Assembly: GCA_028287115.1 (NCBI GenBank)
Contig: JAQBQF010000294.1
Coordinates: 1 to 41,946, forward strand
Length of the DNA: 41,946 bases
Reading direction: 5' to 3'
DNA from: Myxococcales bacterium
GTDB lineage: Bacteria; Myxococcota_A; Polyangia; Haliangiales; Haliangiaceae
This document shows, one piece after another, positions 6,988 through 18,960 of this stretch. The position numbers were made by a program, and so were the translations under genes. Position 1 is the stretch's first letter. Each line of letters starts with the position of its first letter. The notes beneath the pieces were generated by a model. The model had not been told where the DNA came from. It saw only the letters and a program-made list of their open reading frames with translations, and did not search any database.

Positions 6988-7481
6988 CGCCGGACGCCGA
7001 GCTCGCGGCCGTTCGGGCGCTGCGCTTGGTCGGCAAGCACGACGATCATCTGGTCGCGGCCAGCGATCTCGTGGTGCGGTTTCCCGATCACGCCGGCGCG
7101 CAGATCGAAGCGGCCTACGCACACGATCGCGCTGGAGCCGAGCGGATCGCGATCCGTCACTACGAAGCCGCGTATCAGCTCGGCGTGCCGGCATATGAAC
7201 GGAGACGGTTCGTCGTCGGATACGGTTCGACACTGCGCAACGTGGGGCGGGCCGATGATGCCGTCGCCGTGCTCGCGCAGGCGGTCGCCGAGGACCCCGA
7301 CTATCCGGCGCTTGCGGCGTTCCTCGCTCTCGCCCTCCATGCGGCGGGACATCCACGTGCGGCGCTCGCGGCGATGATCGGGTGCGCGCTCGACGCCGCC
7401 CGGCCCGACGCCTTCGACGGCTACGAGCGCGCGCTTTCGGAATACGAGCGAGCGCTGCTCAAGCCGATCACGAAGCCGTGA
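6984..7481 (+). CDS. Tetratricopeptide-like repeat protein
   Basis: A 165-residue all-helical protein with a repeating pattern like TPR motifs (for example EAAYAHDRAGAERIAIRHYEAAYQLG and GRADDAVAVLAQAVAEDPDYPALAAFLALALHA read as helix pairs). It resembles short bacterial TPR proteins used as adaptors. It overlaps the EVE gene by ATGA, so the two are translationally coupled. Its end overlaps the converging PHP gene by 14 bases. The exact role is unknown. Confidence 0.75.
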   Translation: MTPDAELAAVRALRLVGKHDDHLVAASDLVVRFPDHAGAQIEAAYAHDRAGAERIAIRHYEAAYQLGVPAYERRRFVVGYGSTLRNVGRADDAVAVLAQAVAEDPDYPALAAFLALALHAAGHPRAALAAMIGCALDAARPDAFDGYERALSEYERALLKPITKP

Positions 7482-8283
7482 GCCACTCGACGAGCCGCGC
7501 GCCGCGATCGGCGGGGAGGTCGACGCCGGGCTGCGAGGTCGCATCATCGGGCCCGTGCCAGTCCGATCCGCCGGTGCACACGAGACCGAGCTCGTCGGCG
7601 ACGCCGATCCAGCGGGCGCGCTCGCGCGGATCGTACGAGCCGTAGAACGCCTCGACGCCGGTCAGGCCCTGGTCGCGGTACTGGCGAAGCAGCCGCACGC
7701 CGTGGTCGTCGTAGAGATGAGGATGGGCGAGACCGAGCGCTGCGTCCGCCGCGACGCCGAGCGCCAGCGCATCGGGCAACGACAGTGCATGATGCGGCAC
7801 GTCGACGGGACCGCCATCGTAGAGATGACGCGAGAACGCTTCCTTCATCGAGGTCACGGCGCCCGCCTTGACCATCGCGCGCGCGAGGTCGGGACGGCCG
7901 ACGCTGCGTCCGGTCGCGGCGAGCAGGGGCTCGACGTCGATCCGGATGCCGCGTTGTGCGAGCCGCGCGGTCATCACCCGCAGTCGGTTGCGACGCGCTT
8001 CACCGAGCGACGCAATTCGCGTCGCGAGATCCGCCCAGCCCGGATGACCGCGATCGTAGGCGAGTACGTGGATCGTTCGGCCGGTCTCCGGATCATCGCA
8101 CGACAGCTCGACGCCTCGCAGCACGCGCGCACCCGCCGGTATCGCGGCCGCGGACCCGGCGCACGTATCGTGATCGGTGAGTGCGAAGATCTCGACCTTG
8201 CGTGCGGCCGCGCGTGTAGCCACTTGCTCGGGTGTCTCGGTGCCGTCCGAGCAAGTCGAGTGGCAGTGCAGCTCGCAACGCAT
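7468..8283 (-). CDS. PHP-domain phosphoesterase (TrpH/YciV-like)
   Basis: A 271-residue metal-dependent phosphoesterase. The PHP motifs are intact: His6-x-His8 in ELHCHS, Asp13 in SDG, Asp37-His38-Asp39 in LTDHDT, Glu in GVELS, a His in AHPHL, and a final DWH in GGSDWHG. Proteins of this length and order include the TrpH/YciV (RNase AM) group, which trims 5' ends of RNA or degrades 3',5'-nucleoside bisphosphates; which reaction applies here is open. The ATG at 8283 is chosen over a TTG three codons upstream. TAGGTT lies seven bases before the ATG and may be a leaderless -10 box. It diverges from the DUF1707 gene across only 55 bases. Confidence 0.88.
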   Translation of the reverse strand: MRCELHCHSTCSDGTETPEQVATRAAARKVEIFALTDHDTCAGSAAAIPAGARVLRGVELSCDDPETGRTIHVLAYDRGHPGWADLATRIASLGEARRNRLRVMTARLAQRGIRIDVEPLLAATGRSVGRPDLARAMVKAGAVTSMKEAFSRHLYDGGPVDVPHHALSLPDALALGVAADAALGLAHPHLYDDHGVRLLRQYRDQGLTGVEAFYGSYDPRERARWIGVADELGLVCTGGSDWHGPDDATSQPGVDLPADRGARLVEWLTAS

Positions 8284-8290
8284 CCGAGGC

Positions 8291-8296
8291 AACCTA
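8291..8296 (-). promoter_or_regulatory. -10-like hexamer of the PHP gene
   Basis: On the reverse strand TAGGTT ends seven bases before the ATG at 8283, with no Shine-Dalgarno site in between. Confidence 0.35.
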
Positions 8297-8326
8297 GCAC
8301 GGGCGTTCGTGCCGACGATTCCGGTG

Positions 8327-8332
8327 TATGAC
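8327..8332 (+). promoter_or_regulatory. -10-like hexamer of the DUF1707 gene
   Basis: TATGAC ends six bases before the ATG at 8339; no Shine-Dalgarno sequence is present. It lacks the final T of a perfect -10 box. Confidence 0.35.
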
Positions 8333-8338
8333 CATGTG

Positions 8339-8986
8339 ATGAGTCAGAGCCTCGCCACCCTCCGCGATCGTCGCGAGCTCGCAATCCTGCAGCTCTCGGA
8401 TGCCTACGCGAACGACTTGATCGACGTCGACGAGCTTGATCGGCGCCTCGACCTCGCGCATGGCGCTAAGACGATCGCGGAGCTCGATTCCCTCGTCGCT
8501 GATCTCGCGACCTCGACGGCGCTCGTGCCCGTCGGCTCGCACGCCATCGATGATCCCAAGCGGGCCGAAACAACCAAGCTGCGCGTGATCATGGGAACGG
8601 TGGAGCGCCGCAGTCGGTGGACGGTGCCTCGCAAGCTGAATGTGCGCGTCATGTGGGGGAACGCCGAGCTCGATTTCCGCGAAGCCTCGATCGCTCCCGG
8701 CGTGACGACGATCGAGGTGCGCGTGCTGATGGGAAACCTCGAGCTGATCCTCCCGCCTTGGCTCGCGATCGATGTCGATGCGTCTTCGTTTGCCGGCAAC
8801 GTCGAAGAGCGTCACCGGATGTCGAGCGAGGTCGACGAGTCTCAACCGATGCTGCGGATCACGGGCTCGGTGTGGTTTGGCAACCTCGAGATCTCGACGC
8901 GCCTCGCCGGCGAGACTGCGGGAGATGCTCGCAAGCGCGAACGCCGCGAGCGGAAGCAGCTGCGAGCCGCTACCCCAGAGCGTTAA
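8339..8986 (+). CDS. DUF1707 / LiaF-like cell-wall stress protein
   Basis: A 215-residue soluble protein of two parts. Residues 1-60 form a DUF1707-type helical domain (RDRRELAILQLSDAYANDLIDVDELDRRLDLAHGA). Residues about 75-190 resemble the C-terminal beta domain of LiaF/YvqF (DUF2154): repeated short strands such as IMGTVERRS, VMWGNAELDF, LMGNLELILP and VWFGNLEIS. In Firmicutes, LiaF-type domains inhibit cell-envelope stress sensing. Here there is no membrane helix and no adjacent two-component system, so the regulatory role is only inferred. The C-terminus is basic (KRERRERKQ). The ATG at 8339 marks the start of the conserved domain; a longer reading from 8177 runs through the PHP gene. 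Confidence 0.82.
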   Translation: MSQSLATLRDRRELAILQLSDAYANDLIDVDELDRRLDLAHGAKTIAELDSLVADLATSTALVPVGSHAIDDPKRAETTKLRVIMGTVERRSRWTVPRKLNVRVMWGNAELDFREASIAPGVTTIEVRVLMGNLELILPPWLAIDVDASSFAGNVEERHRMSSEVDESQPMLRITGSVWFGNLEISTRLAGETAGDARKRERRERKQLRAATPER

Positions 8987-9070
8987 CTCCAGATGAGTGG
9001 GGGCATGTAGGCGCGTGGGCGAGTCGCGGCGGGCAACCTAGCTCTGCTACACTTGGCGGGAGGAATGGCG

Positions 9071-10888
9071 ATGCCTGGGGCTCAGACCCACGCTCACCTG
9101 GGTCGGTACGAGCTGCTCGCGCGCCTCGCTTCCGGTGGCATGGGCGAGATCTTCCTCGCGCGCCTCGAAGGCGCCGCCGGCTTCGAGAAGCTCTACGTCA
9201 TCAAGCGCATCCTCCCGCACCTCGCGGATGACGCGCGGTTCCGGCAGATGTTGATCGCGGAGGCGCGGATCGCGTCGAAGATGTCGCACGCGAACATCTG
9301 TCAGGTCTACGAGCTCGGCGAGACCGATGGCCAGCTCTACATCGTGATGGAGTACCTCGAAGGCATCACGATGCTCCCCCTGTTGCGGAAGGCTTCGAAG
9401 GAAGCCACGCCGCTCGATCTCGGCTTCATCGCCGGCGTGATCACCCAGACCTGCGACGCCTTGCACTACGCGCACGAGCTCAAAGATCGCAGTGGTGAAG
9501 GTCTCGGGATCGTTCACCGCGACGTCACGCCATCGAACGTATTCCTCACGGATTCGGGCATCGCGAAGGTGCTCGACTTCGGCATCGCGAAGGCAAAAGG
9601 CGCGTCGGCGAACACGCAGACCGGCACCGTCAAAGGCAAGTATGCGTACATGGCGCCAGAGCAGCTGCGCGGCGCTGCGATCGATCATCGCGTCGACATC
9701 TTCGCGCTCGGTGTCGTCGTGTACGAGATGCTCGCGCTGCGCCGGTTGTTTCAGCGCAAGACCGACTACCTGACGTTCCGTGCCGTGATGGAACAGCCGA
9801 TTCCGGACATCCGCCGTTACCGGCCCGATATTCCGGATAAGCTCGCCGCCGCGCTCGAACGTGCGCTCGAACGCGATCCCAACACGCGCTACGACACCGC
9901 GCGCCAGTTCGGCACGGCGGTGATCGACGCGCTCGAAGGCAAGAGGCCTTGGACGCAAGGCGAGCTCGGTGACTTCGTGCGTGAAAACTTCGCCGACGAC
10001 ATCGGCAAGCGCGTTCATCAGGTCGCGAGCGTCATCAACCGCAGCGCCTCGGGCATCGGTTCGCGTTCGACGATGCCGCTGATCGCGCACGACGACGTGC
10101 CGCCACAGGAAGACGATGATGACGACGGGTTTCCGTCGGTAGAGACCGAGGTCGAGGCGGCGCCCCCCTTCGTCGCTGCGGCCGCACCGTTGCGCCCCGG
10201 CGTGAGCGGCGATTTTCAAGGTGGCACGCCTCCGCCCTTCGGCATCGAGAGCACCGGCAGCGCGCCGAGCCTGCAGCCGTTGCGCGGTGGTCAGCTCTCG
10301 CCCGCCCCGAACACCGTGATCGTCAATCAGCCGCGCAGCCTGATCTGGCCGCTGCTCGCCGCGATGATGGTGCTGATCACGGGCGGCGCACTCTTCCTCG
10401 TGTGGACGCAGATGCAGACGCCGCCGCAGCAATTCACCGTGTACGCGGAGTCAGGGAACGCGAATCCGCCGATCACCGGTCCGGGCTCGGCCGTCGTGGT
10501 CGACCAGGGCTCGGCAGGGAGCGCTCGAGATCCGGTGAGGCCTGGCAGCGACGCGGGCTCCGCAGTCGTGGGCCCCCCCGACAACAAGGTCGTGGTCAAG
10601 ACGCATCCGAGCAGGCCGGCGATCACGTACGACACCGCGATTGCCTCGAGACAGCCCGCGGTGCAGAAGTGCTTGCGCGATCATCACGATGGAAATGTGC
10701 CGAGCGAATTGCACGCGGTCATCGCGATCACGCCGAGCGGCAGGCCCAAAACGATCTTGTTCAAGCCGGCCGAGCTCAATGGCACCGCGCTCGGCAATTG
10801 CATCCATGGCGAGCTGATGCGCGCTGCGTTTCCGAGCTCGCCCGTCGAGCAGCGGATCGACGTTCCGTTCTACGCGAAGACGATCTAG
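9071..10888 (+). CDS. Transmembrane Ser/Thr protein kinase
   Basis: A Hanks-type kinase. Residues ~10-275 hold a complete kinase domain: Gly-rich loop (LASGGMGEIFLA), Lys45 in YVIKRI, catalytic Asp151 in HRDVTPSN, Asp169 in DFGIAKA and MAPEQL. HRDVTPSN in place of HRDLKPEN is common in myxobacterial kinases. A low-complexity linker with acidic and Pro-rich parts follows, then one membrane helix (SLIWPLLAAMMVLITGGALFL, about 420-440). The outside part ends in an ~85-residue domain (VQKCLRDHH ... GNCIHGELMRAAFPSS ... VPFY) that resembles the TonB-like AgmX/PglI C-terminal domain, a possible sensor or envelope contact. GGGAGGA lies 6 bases before the ATG at 9071; an ATG at 9065 and a TTG at 9053 are in frame. 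Its stop shares CTAG with the converging AlaX gene. Confidence 0.93.
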   Translation: MPGAQTHAHLGRYELLARLASGGMGEIFLARLEGAAGFEKLYVIKRILPHLADDARFRQMLIAEARIASKMSHANICQVYELGETDGQLYIVMEYLEGITMLPLLRKASKEATPLDLGFIAGVITQTCDALHYAHELKDRSGEGLGIVHRDVTPSNVFLTDSGIAKVLDFGIAKAKGASANTQTGTVKGKYAYMAPEQLRGAAIDHRVDIFALGVVVYEMLALRRLFQRKTDYLTFRAVMEQPIPDIRRYRPDIPDKLAAALERALERDPNTRYDTARQFGTAVIDALEGKRPWTQGELGDFVRENFADDIGKRVHQVASVINRSASGIGSRSTMPLIAHDDVPPQEDDDDDGFPSVETEVEAAPPFVAAAAPLRPGVSGDFQGGTPPPFGIESTGSAPSLQPLRGGQLSPAPNTVIVNQPRSLIWPLLAAMMVLITGGALFLVWTQMQTPPQQFTVYAESGNANPPITGPGSAVVVDQGSAGSARDPVRPGSDAGSAVVGPPDNKVVVKTHPSRPAITYDTAIASRQPAVQKCLRDHHDGNVPSELHAVIAITPSGRPKTILFKPAELNGTALGNCIHGELMRAAFPSSPVEQRIDVPFYAKTI

Positions 10889-12045
10889 GCACCCTCGGCG
10901 ATCGCGGCGGCCCAGTCGGCAACCACGGTCGTGAGGCGGCCTTCGGCGCGGTCTGCGCGGCCTCCGCCGCGTCCGCCGAAGCGGGCGGACAGGCGTTTCC
11001 ACAAGGCGCCACAATCCAGCTGCGAGCCCGATGCACGGAACACCACGACGGTGGTCCCGGTCTCGTCGGTCGCGCACAGGATCGCGTCGCGTCCGGCTGC
11101 GACGAGCTTGGCGGCCGTCGCGCGCAACAGCTCGGCGTCGCCCGGTACCGCCGCGATCGCGGCGCCGGTGCCTGGTAGGGACCCTGCGATCATCGTCGCG
11201 AGCCGGCTTCGGAGAGTGGTGAGCTCGTCGGCGGAGCCCGAGGCATCGCGGCGCAGCTTGTCGACCGCGGCCGGAACCTCGGCAGGTGCACAGGACAATT
11301 GGCTCGCGAGCCCGCGTAGCAGCTGATCGCGGGTGAACAGCTCGGCGCGCCCGCGACGCGCGGCCGTGAACGTCACGCGGGTCATGCCCTTGTAGCGCTC
11401 CGCGCCCGTGATCCGGATCGATCCGATCTGCGAGGTGCGCGAGCAGTGCGTGCCACCGCACGGCGAAAAATCGAAGTCGCCGATCGCGACGACGCGAATG
11501 TCGGCGGAGACCTTCGGATCGCGACGCAGCTTGATCGCGTCGAGCTCCGCGGGATCGGGAAACCACGCGCGGATCGGCACGTCCTCATCGATCAGATCGT
11601 TCGCGAGTTGCTCGGCGGCCGCGAGCTCGACCTCGGGAATTCGATCTCGCGCGGCATCGATCGTGAGCGAGCTCTCGCCGAGGCGTGCCGATGCGGTCGG
11701 CGCTTGCGCGCGCTCGAGGAGCGTCCCCGACAGCAAGTGCTGCGCGGTGTGCTGCGCCATGTGTTGCCGGCGGCGGGCCCAATCGAGCTCGCCGGTCACG
11801 CGAGAACCGACGGCGGGCGCGTCGCCTTCGAACACGTGCACGATGGTGCCGTCGTCGAGCTCTTGCGTGTCGCGAACCGTTATCGCGCCGAGCGTGCCTC
11901 GATCGCCGAGCTGCCCTCCAGCCTCCGGATAGAACGCGGTTTGATCGAGCACGATCGCGGGCTGATCTTTGTACGAGGTCACCGCGACGACCGCGGCATC
12001 GAACCGGCGAAGATACGAATCTGCGTGATACAGGCGACGCGTCAC
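10885..12045 (-). CDS. AlaX-type alanyl-tRNA editing protein with DHHA1 domain
   Basis: A 386-residue relative of the editing half of alanyl-tRNA synthetase, expected to hydrolyse mischarged Ser-tRNA(Ala) or Gly-tRNA(Ala). The order is: N-terminal beta-barrel (FYPEAGGQLGDRG), the editing core with zinc ligands HMAQHTAQH and CGGTHC, then a C-terminal DHHA1 domain (RFGGRGGGRADRAEG). No aminoacylation domain is present, so this is the long AlaX class. The GTG start at 12045 follows the Bat operon's last stop by only 9 bases. A TAGGCT hexamer six bases before the GTG suggests separate leaderless transcription, although read-through from the Bat operon is also possible. Confidence 0.92.
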   Translation of the reverse strand: MTRRLYHADSYLRRFDAAVVAVTSYKDQPAIVLDQTAFYPEAGGQLGDRGTLGAITVRDTQELDDGTIVHVFEGDAPAVGSRVTGELDWARRRQHMAQHTAQHLLSGTLLERAQAPTASARLGESSLTIDAARDRIPEVELAAAEQLANDLIDEDVPIRAWFPDPAELDAIKLRRDPKVSADIRVVAIGDFDFSPCGGTHCSRTSQIGSIRITGAERYKGMTRVTFTAARRGRAELFTRDQLLRGLASQLSCAPAEVPAAVDKLRRDASGSADELTTLRSRLATMIAGSLPGTGAAIAAVPGDAELLRATAAKLVAAGRDAILCATDETGTTVVVFRASGSQLDCGALWKRLSARFGGRGGGRADRAEGRLTTVVADWAAAIAEGA

Positions 12046-12051
12046 GCGCGC

Positions 12052-12057
12052 AGCCTA
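12052..12057 (-). promoter_or_regulatory. -10-like hexamer of the AlaX gene (leaderless spacing)
   Basis: TAGGCT on the reverse strand ends six bases before the GTG at 12045. It overlaps the TAG stop of the preceding BatD-BatE gene, so the match could be partly forced by that stop codon. Confidence 0.3.
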
Positions 12058-14582
12058 CCGCGTGATCCGCTCGACCGCACCCGCTGGGACCCAGCCGGCG
12101 GTGCCGCTGGCGAGGCGAATGCGGGTCCACGTATCGCGGTTCTCGAGGACGGTGACCTCGGCACCGCGCGGCAGGGGCTGCACCATCGCGGCCGGTGCGC
12201 CCGCGCTATCGGCGGCTCGCATCACGACGGCATCCATCACGACGGCGTCGTCGGCACGCGGATCATCGAGGACGACCGACGCGAGCATCGCGATCCACAC
12301 GACGAGCGGCACGACGGCCAGCGCGGTCAGGCTCTTGCGCCGCCGTCCCGACCACGGAATCACCAGCAGGATCACGATCGCGAACGCGAAGCCACCGACG
12401 AGCAGCCGGCGTGCGCGCGTCCACTGGTGGAAGAAGAACAGCGTGTCGGTCGCGCTGCCGAGCGCGGGTCGGAACGTCTCTGACGTGCGACTTCGCAACC
12501 ACGCGAGGTTGCGACGTGCGCGGACATTCGCGCCATCGAGTGCGAGCGCTCGACGATAAGCGAGCGTGGCGGTCGCGACATCGCCGCCGCCGAGAGCCGC
12601 GTTGCCCCAGTCGGTCAGGAGCTCGGGCCTTTCTGGGAGGCCTCGCGAAGCATCGGCGAACGCAGAGGCCGCACGTGCGAAGGCCGCCTTGCGCGCCGTC
12701 GGTTCGGTCAACGTCATCGCTTCTTGGTACTGAGAGCGGCCCTCGCGGAGCGCGTCCTCCGGCGAGACCTGCGCGATCACGGGTGCACCGTGTGCGGACC
12801 GAGCGAGCGCGAACAGCACGAGCGCTGCCGTCGACGTCTTTGCCGCCGATGATGTCGGTCGCGTCGCCAGACGTTGCACGAGCTTCTCGGCGGACAGTCG
12901 AACATCTGCAGACAACGGCGAGCCGCTCGAGCTCGGGGCATAGCCTTCGGTCTCGATCCTCGCGAGGAGCGCATGATCGAGCTCGCGGTCGACAACGCGC
13001 GCGAGGTTGCGCAGCGCGGCTGCGAGCGGGCCCGCGGCATCGCGCGCCGCGGTCTTCTCGGCACGTGCAAGCTCGTCGAGGGCACGCCGCCGCGCATCAC
13101 GCGCCTCCGCTGCGTCTTCGCGATCGGACGCGGTGCGCAACCGCCAGCTCCGCGCGGCGAACAGGGCGACTGGCACCGCATACAAGAGCGCGATCAAGAT
13201 CCACATCAGCGTTCCGCCGAACGGCCGGCCGAGCGCGTCGTCCTGCTGCGAGAGCGCGAGATCGGCGCCGACGAGCGCGAGCTCGGCTTCATGCGGCGCA
13301 TTCGCCGCGGACTTCTTGGGATCCGCCGCGGCGATCACATCGCCCGCGCCGACGACGCTGCCACCTTTGACCGAGACCGCGATCGGATCGCTGTGGATCG
13401 TCTGGTACGTGCCCTTGACCGGATCGAAGTAGGCGAACGCGAGCGCCGGAATCTCGGTCGCGGGTCCCGTGACCTGCACGGTGACCTTGAACGTCTTTGA
13501 CTTGCCGTCATCGGACAGCTCGCCCGTCGGCGAGTCGGCAGGGACGACGAACTTGTCTTTCGGCAAGCCTCCGGGGCCATCGAGCTTGCCGAGCGACAGC
13601 GTGTCGAGTCGCTGATTGCTCTTGACCGTAATCGCGAGCTCGACGGGCTCGCCGAGCTGGACGACCGAACGGCTCGTCGCGACCGCGATCGCGAACTGAT
13701 TGCCGACGGCACCCGCAAAAAACGCGGGACGATCGGTCTCGGGAAGCGGCTTGACCTCGAACGTGTGCGGCGCGTCGGTGGCGCGATAGAGCTGCGTCGG
13801 CGCGCGGCCGAAGAAATCTGCGCGGCCCACCGCGAGTGCCGCGATCACCGAAGCGCCGGGGACCTCGACCTTGCCGCCTTGCCTGGGCGTCGCGAAGAAG
13901 TGGATCGTCACGCGGTTGTACTTGACGCCCGCGACGTCGACGGCATCGAGGTCGTATGGCAACTGCAGCTGCTTCGAGCCGGCGGCGATCGGGATCGTCC
14001 GCGTGCGCGGCGCGACCGGAGGCGCGGCGACCGAAACTTCAGGCATCGACATCAGCGGCACGGAGAACGATTGGTCCTCGGGCTGCTGGCGAAACAGCCA
14101 CACGAGCGAGGCCTCGATCGTCTCACCGACGAACACCGGTCGATCGGGCAGGGCGAGCTGGATGCGCATCGCATCTGTGGTCGGCACCGAATCGAGCTGG
14201 AAGTCAGCACCGTTCGAGGTCGCGCGCTGGCTGCCTTGAACGATCGTGATCGGACCGACGTGCACGGGGCCAGGTTTGTCGACCTCGACGCGCCACTGGA
14301 AGTCGAACGTCACCGTCGACGATTCGCTGCGCCGGCCGTTGATGATCTGGATGCTGCGCGACACGCTCGGGTTCGCGCCGAGCGGCGTGATGTGCGCGCC
14401 GGGAATCGCGAGCTTCGGCTGCTCGGGTTGCGGCGACTCGTCGAACCCTCGAGCGACGACGTGCAGCACGAATGGCAACCCCGCGTGCGGCTGCTCGTTC
14501 TGCGAGACACCCATCTCGGCGGTCGGATCCGCGGCCGCGGTACCCGCGAGCGCTAGCAGGATCAAAAGCGCGAAGCGACGCA

Positions 14583-14583
<1 letters not shown>
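12055..14583 (-). CDS. batD: BatD-BatE fusion protein: oxygen-tolerance/BatD domain, TPR repeats, SH3 domain
   Basis: Last gene of the Bat operon, 842 residues. A signal peptide leads into long beta-sandwich regions (about 20-430) typical of BatD, followed by a membrane helix (MWILIALLYAVPVALFAA, about 460-480) and a charged helical stretch. In mid-protein lies what looks like a second signal peptide (STAALVLFALARSAHG, about 570-590). After it come TPR-like helices (PERPELLTDWGNAALGGGDVATA as one pair), two membrane helices and a C-terminal SH3-like domain (GAEVTVLENRDTWTRIRL ... GWVPAGAVE). That second half has the layout of BatE, so two usually separate genes appear joined. The ATG at 14583 overlaps the upstream stop (TGATG). 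Proteins of this operon are linked to oxygen tolerance and envelope stress in other bacteria; the mechanism is not settled. Confidence 0.87.
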
Positions 14584-16882
<2,299 letters not shown>

Positions 16883-16886
<4 letters not shown>

Positions 16887-17908
16887 GTGGCTCTCCGATC
16901 ACCGGCGCCGGCGCCGACCCATAGCGCCGCGAGCAAGAACACGATCGCTCCGAGCACGAGCCACTCGTAGCGCTCGGCCGGAATCACGCGCACCGTCGCA
17001 TCGGCCGCGGCGCGCACGATCGGTTGCACGTGACTCTCCATGATCGCATCGAGATCGACGGCGCTCGTCCCGGCGGGAACGTAGGCGCCTTCGGTGACGA
17101 GTGCGATCTTGCGCAGCATCGCCCCGTCGAGCTTCGAGATCACGGGCTTGCCATCGTGCATCAGGACCGTCTTCGCGCCGCTCTGCGGATCGGTCAACGT
17201 GATCTGACTGCCGGTCTCACTGCCGAGCCCGACCGCGACGATCTTGACGCCGGCGTCGCGTGCGCTCTTCGCCGCTTCCTCGGTATATGGATCTTGATCA
17301 TCGCCGTCGGTGATCAGCACGATCAGCTTCGCGCCGGGACCGGCAAGAAAGCCGCGCAGCGCGGTCTTGATCGCGTCGCCTACCCGCGAGCCACCGCGAC
17401 CGGCGCTGCGGGTATCGACGCTCGACAGCACCGTATCGAAGTACGCGTGATCCGGCGTCAGCGGACACACCGGAACGGCGCGTCCCGCGAAGGCGATGAG
17501 GCCGACGCGATGGCCGTCGAGTCGCGAGACGAGCTGGTTGATCTCGGCCTTCGCGCGCGCGAGACGATTCGGCGCCGCGTCCTCGGCGAGCATCGAGCGC
17601 GAGACGTCGAGGAGGAACATCACGTCGGCCGAGGTTTGCGAAGCAGCGACCGTCTCGGTGATGCCGCGCGCCTGCGGCCGCATCAGGGCACCGACCCCGC
17701 ACAGGAGCGACAGCAAGACGAGGCCAAGCTTCAGCAGCGTCCGATCGAAGCTCGCGCGCGCCGTCAGCCGGCGCTGCATGATCGGCGACAAGAACTCGGC
17801 CATCGCGCCGCGCGCACGCAGCTCGAGCACGACGAGCAGCCCGACCAGCAGCAGCACCGCCCACACGAGGTGGACATGCTCGACGTCGACTGGATGCCAA
17901 TCGATCAC
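16883..17908 (-). CDS. batB: BatB-type von Willebrand factor A protein
   Basis: A 341-residue inner-membrane protein. Two N-terminal membrane helices (about 12-30 and 58-76) precede a VWA domain (about 93-290), and one helix closes the protein (YEWLVLGAIVFLLAALWVGAG). The MIDAS metal site is intact: Asp101, Ser103 and Ser105 in LLDVSRSM and the later LITDGDD. VWA domains of this type bind Mg2+ and mediate protein contacts; with MoxR ATPases they are proposed to assemble or remodel protein complexes. Start and stop overlap the neighbouring genes by ATGA on both sides, so translation is coupled. Confidence 0.92.
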
Positions 17909-18960
17909 GGCAACCTCCGCAGCGCCGTGCCGCGCAGCACGAACGCGAGCACGACGAGCATCATCGCGGCGATCACGAACCGACCGTAGAACAGGCGGTA
18001 CTCGGTGAACTGTACGCCCTCGATCGACGTGTGCTCGAGCTTGTCGATCTGCGCGTAGATCTTGCGCAGGCTCGCGTTGTCGGTCGCGCGGAAATATTGG
18101 CCGCCGGTCTTGTCGGCGATCCGGCGCAGCATCGTCTCGTCGATCGAGACCTGCATCTGCATCAGCTCGCTGCGGCCGTCGCCGCGGTCGACGCGAATCG
18201 GTGCGACGCCGTTGGTGCCGGCGCCGATCGTGTAGACCTTGATGCCGGCTTTCGTCGCATCTTCGATCGCCGTGTCCTCGTCGATCTCGTGGATGTTCGA
18301 TTCACCGTCGGTGAGGAGCACGATCACCTTGCCTCGCGCCTTGAAGTCGACGAGCCGTTGCACGGCGAGCTCGAGCCCCGCGCCGATGGCGGTGCCGTCT
18401 TCATCCTGGCGCGCGAAGTCGAGCTGGCGCGCTGCGGTGACCAGGTTGCCATGGTCGAGCGTCAGCGGGCTGCGTGTATCTGCGTAACGCGCGAACGCGA
18501 CCAAGCCGACCGCATCATCCTCGCGGCCGAGCACGAACTGCTCGAACACTTTCTTCACCGCGTCGAGGCGCGTCAGCTCTTGCGTCTTCTCCGACAGATC
18601 GAGCGCCCGCATCGAGCCGGAGACGTCGATCGCCATCACGATCGCGATGCCGTCGCGGCGAATCCGCGAGCTCTTGTCGCCCGCTCGTGGACCGGTGAGC
18701 GCGATCGCGAGCGAGGCAACCGCGAGGCAGATCAGCGCATCGGGCAGCCATTCGAAGCGGGTCCGCCACGTTTGACCACCGGCGGGCAGGGCGCGCAGCG
18801 ACGAGAACACGACGCGCCCGGAGCTGCGGCGTGCCCACCACAGCGCCGGAATCACGAGCAGCACCGCGAACACGAACCATGGGTGCGTCGGCTCGACGTG
18901 AAATCGCGCGAACACCCAGCGGATCACCGTCTCGACGACATCGCGGTTGTTGGTGTCCAT
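17905..18960 (-). CDS. batA: BatA-type von Willebrand factor A protein
   Basis: A 351-residue inner-membrane protein like BatB: membrane helices at about 27-43 and 73-90, a VWA domain at about 104-300 with a full MIDAS (Asp112, Ser114, Ser116 in AIDVSGSM; LLTDGESN), and a final membrane helix (FVIAAMMLVVLAFVL). The sequence GGQYFRATDNASLRKIYAQIDKLE at the end of the domain is characteristic of BatA. BatA and BatB are thought to interact. Its start overlaps the upstream stop by one base (TGATG). Confidence 0.93.
   Translation of the reverse strand: MDTNNRDVVETVIRWVFARFHVEPTHPWFVFAVLLVIPALWWARRSSGRVVFSSLRALPAGGQTWRTRFEWLPDALICLAVASLAIALTGPRAGDKSSRIRRDGIAIVMAIDVSGSMRALDLSEKTQELTRLDAVKKVFEQFVLGREDDAVGLVAFARYADTRSPLTLDHGNLVTAARQLDFARQDEDGTAIGAGLELAVQRLVDFKARGKVIVLLTDGESNIHEIDEDTAIEDATKAGIKVYTIGAGTNGVAPIRVDRGDGRSELMQMQVSIDETMLRRIADKTGGQYFRATDNASLRKIYAQIDKLEHTSIEGVQFTEYRLFYGRFVIAAMMLVVLAFVLRGTALRRLP

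Noticed and set aside
13765..14556. 263-codon forward ORF
   Set aside because: Arg/Asp-rich shadow of the BatD-BatE gene, with no start signal or domain.
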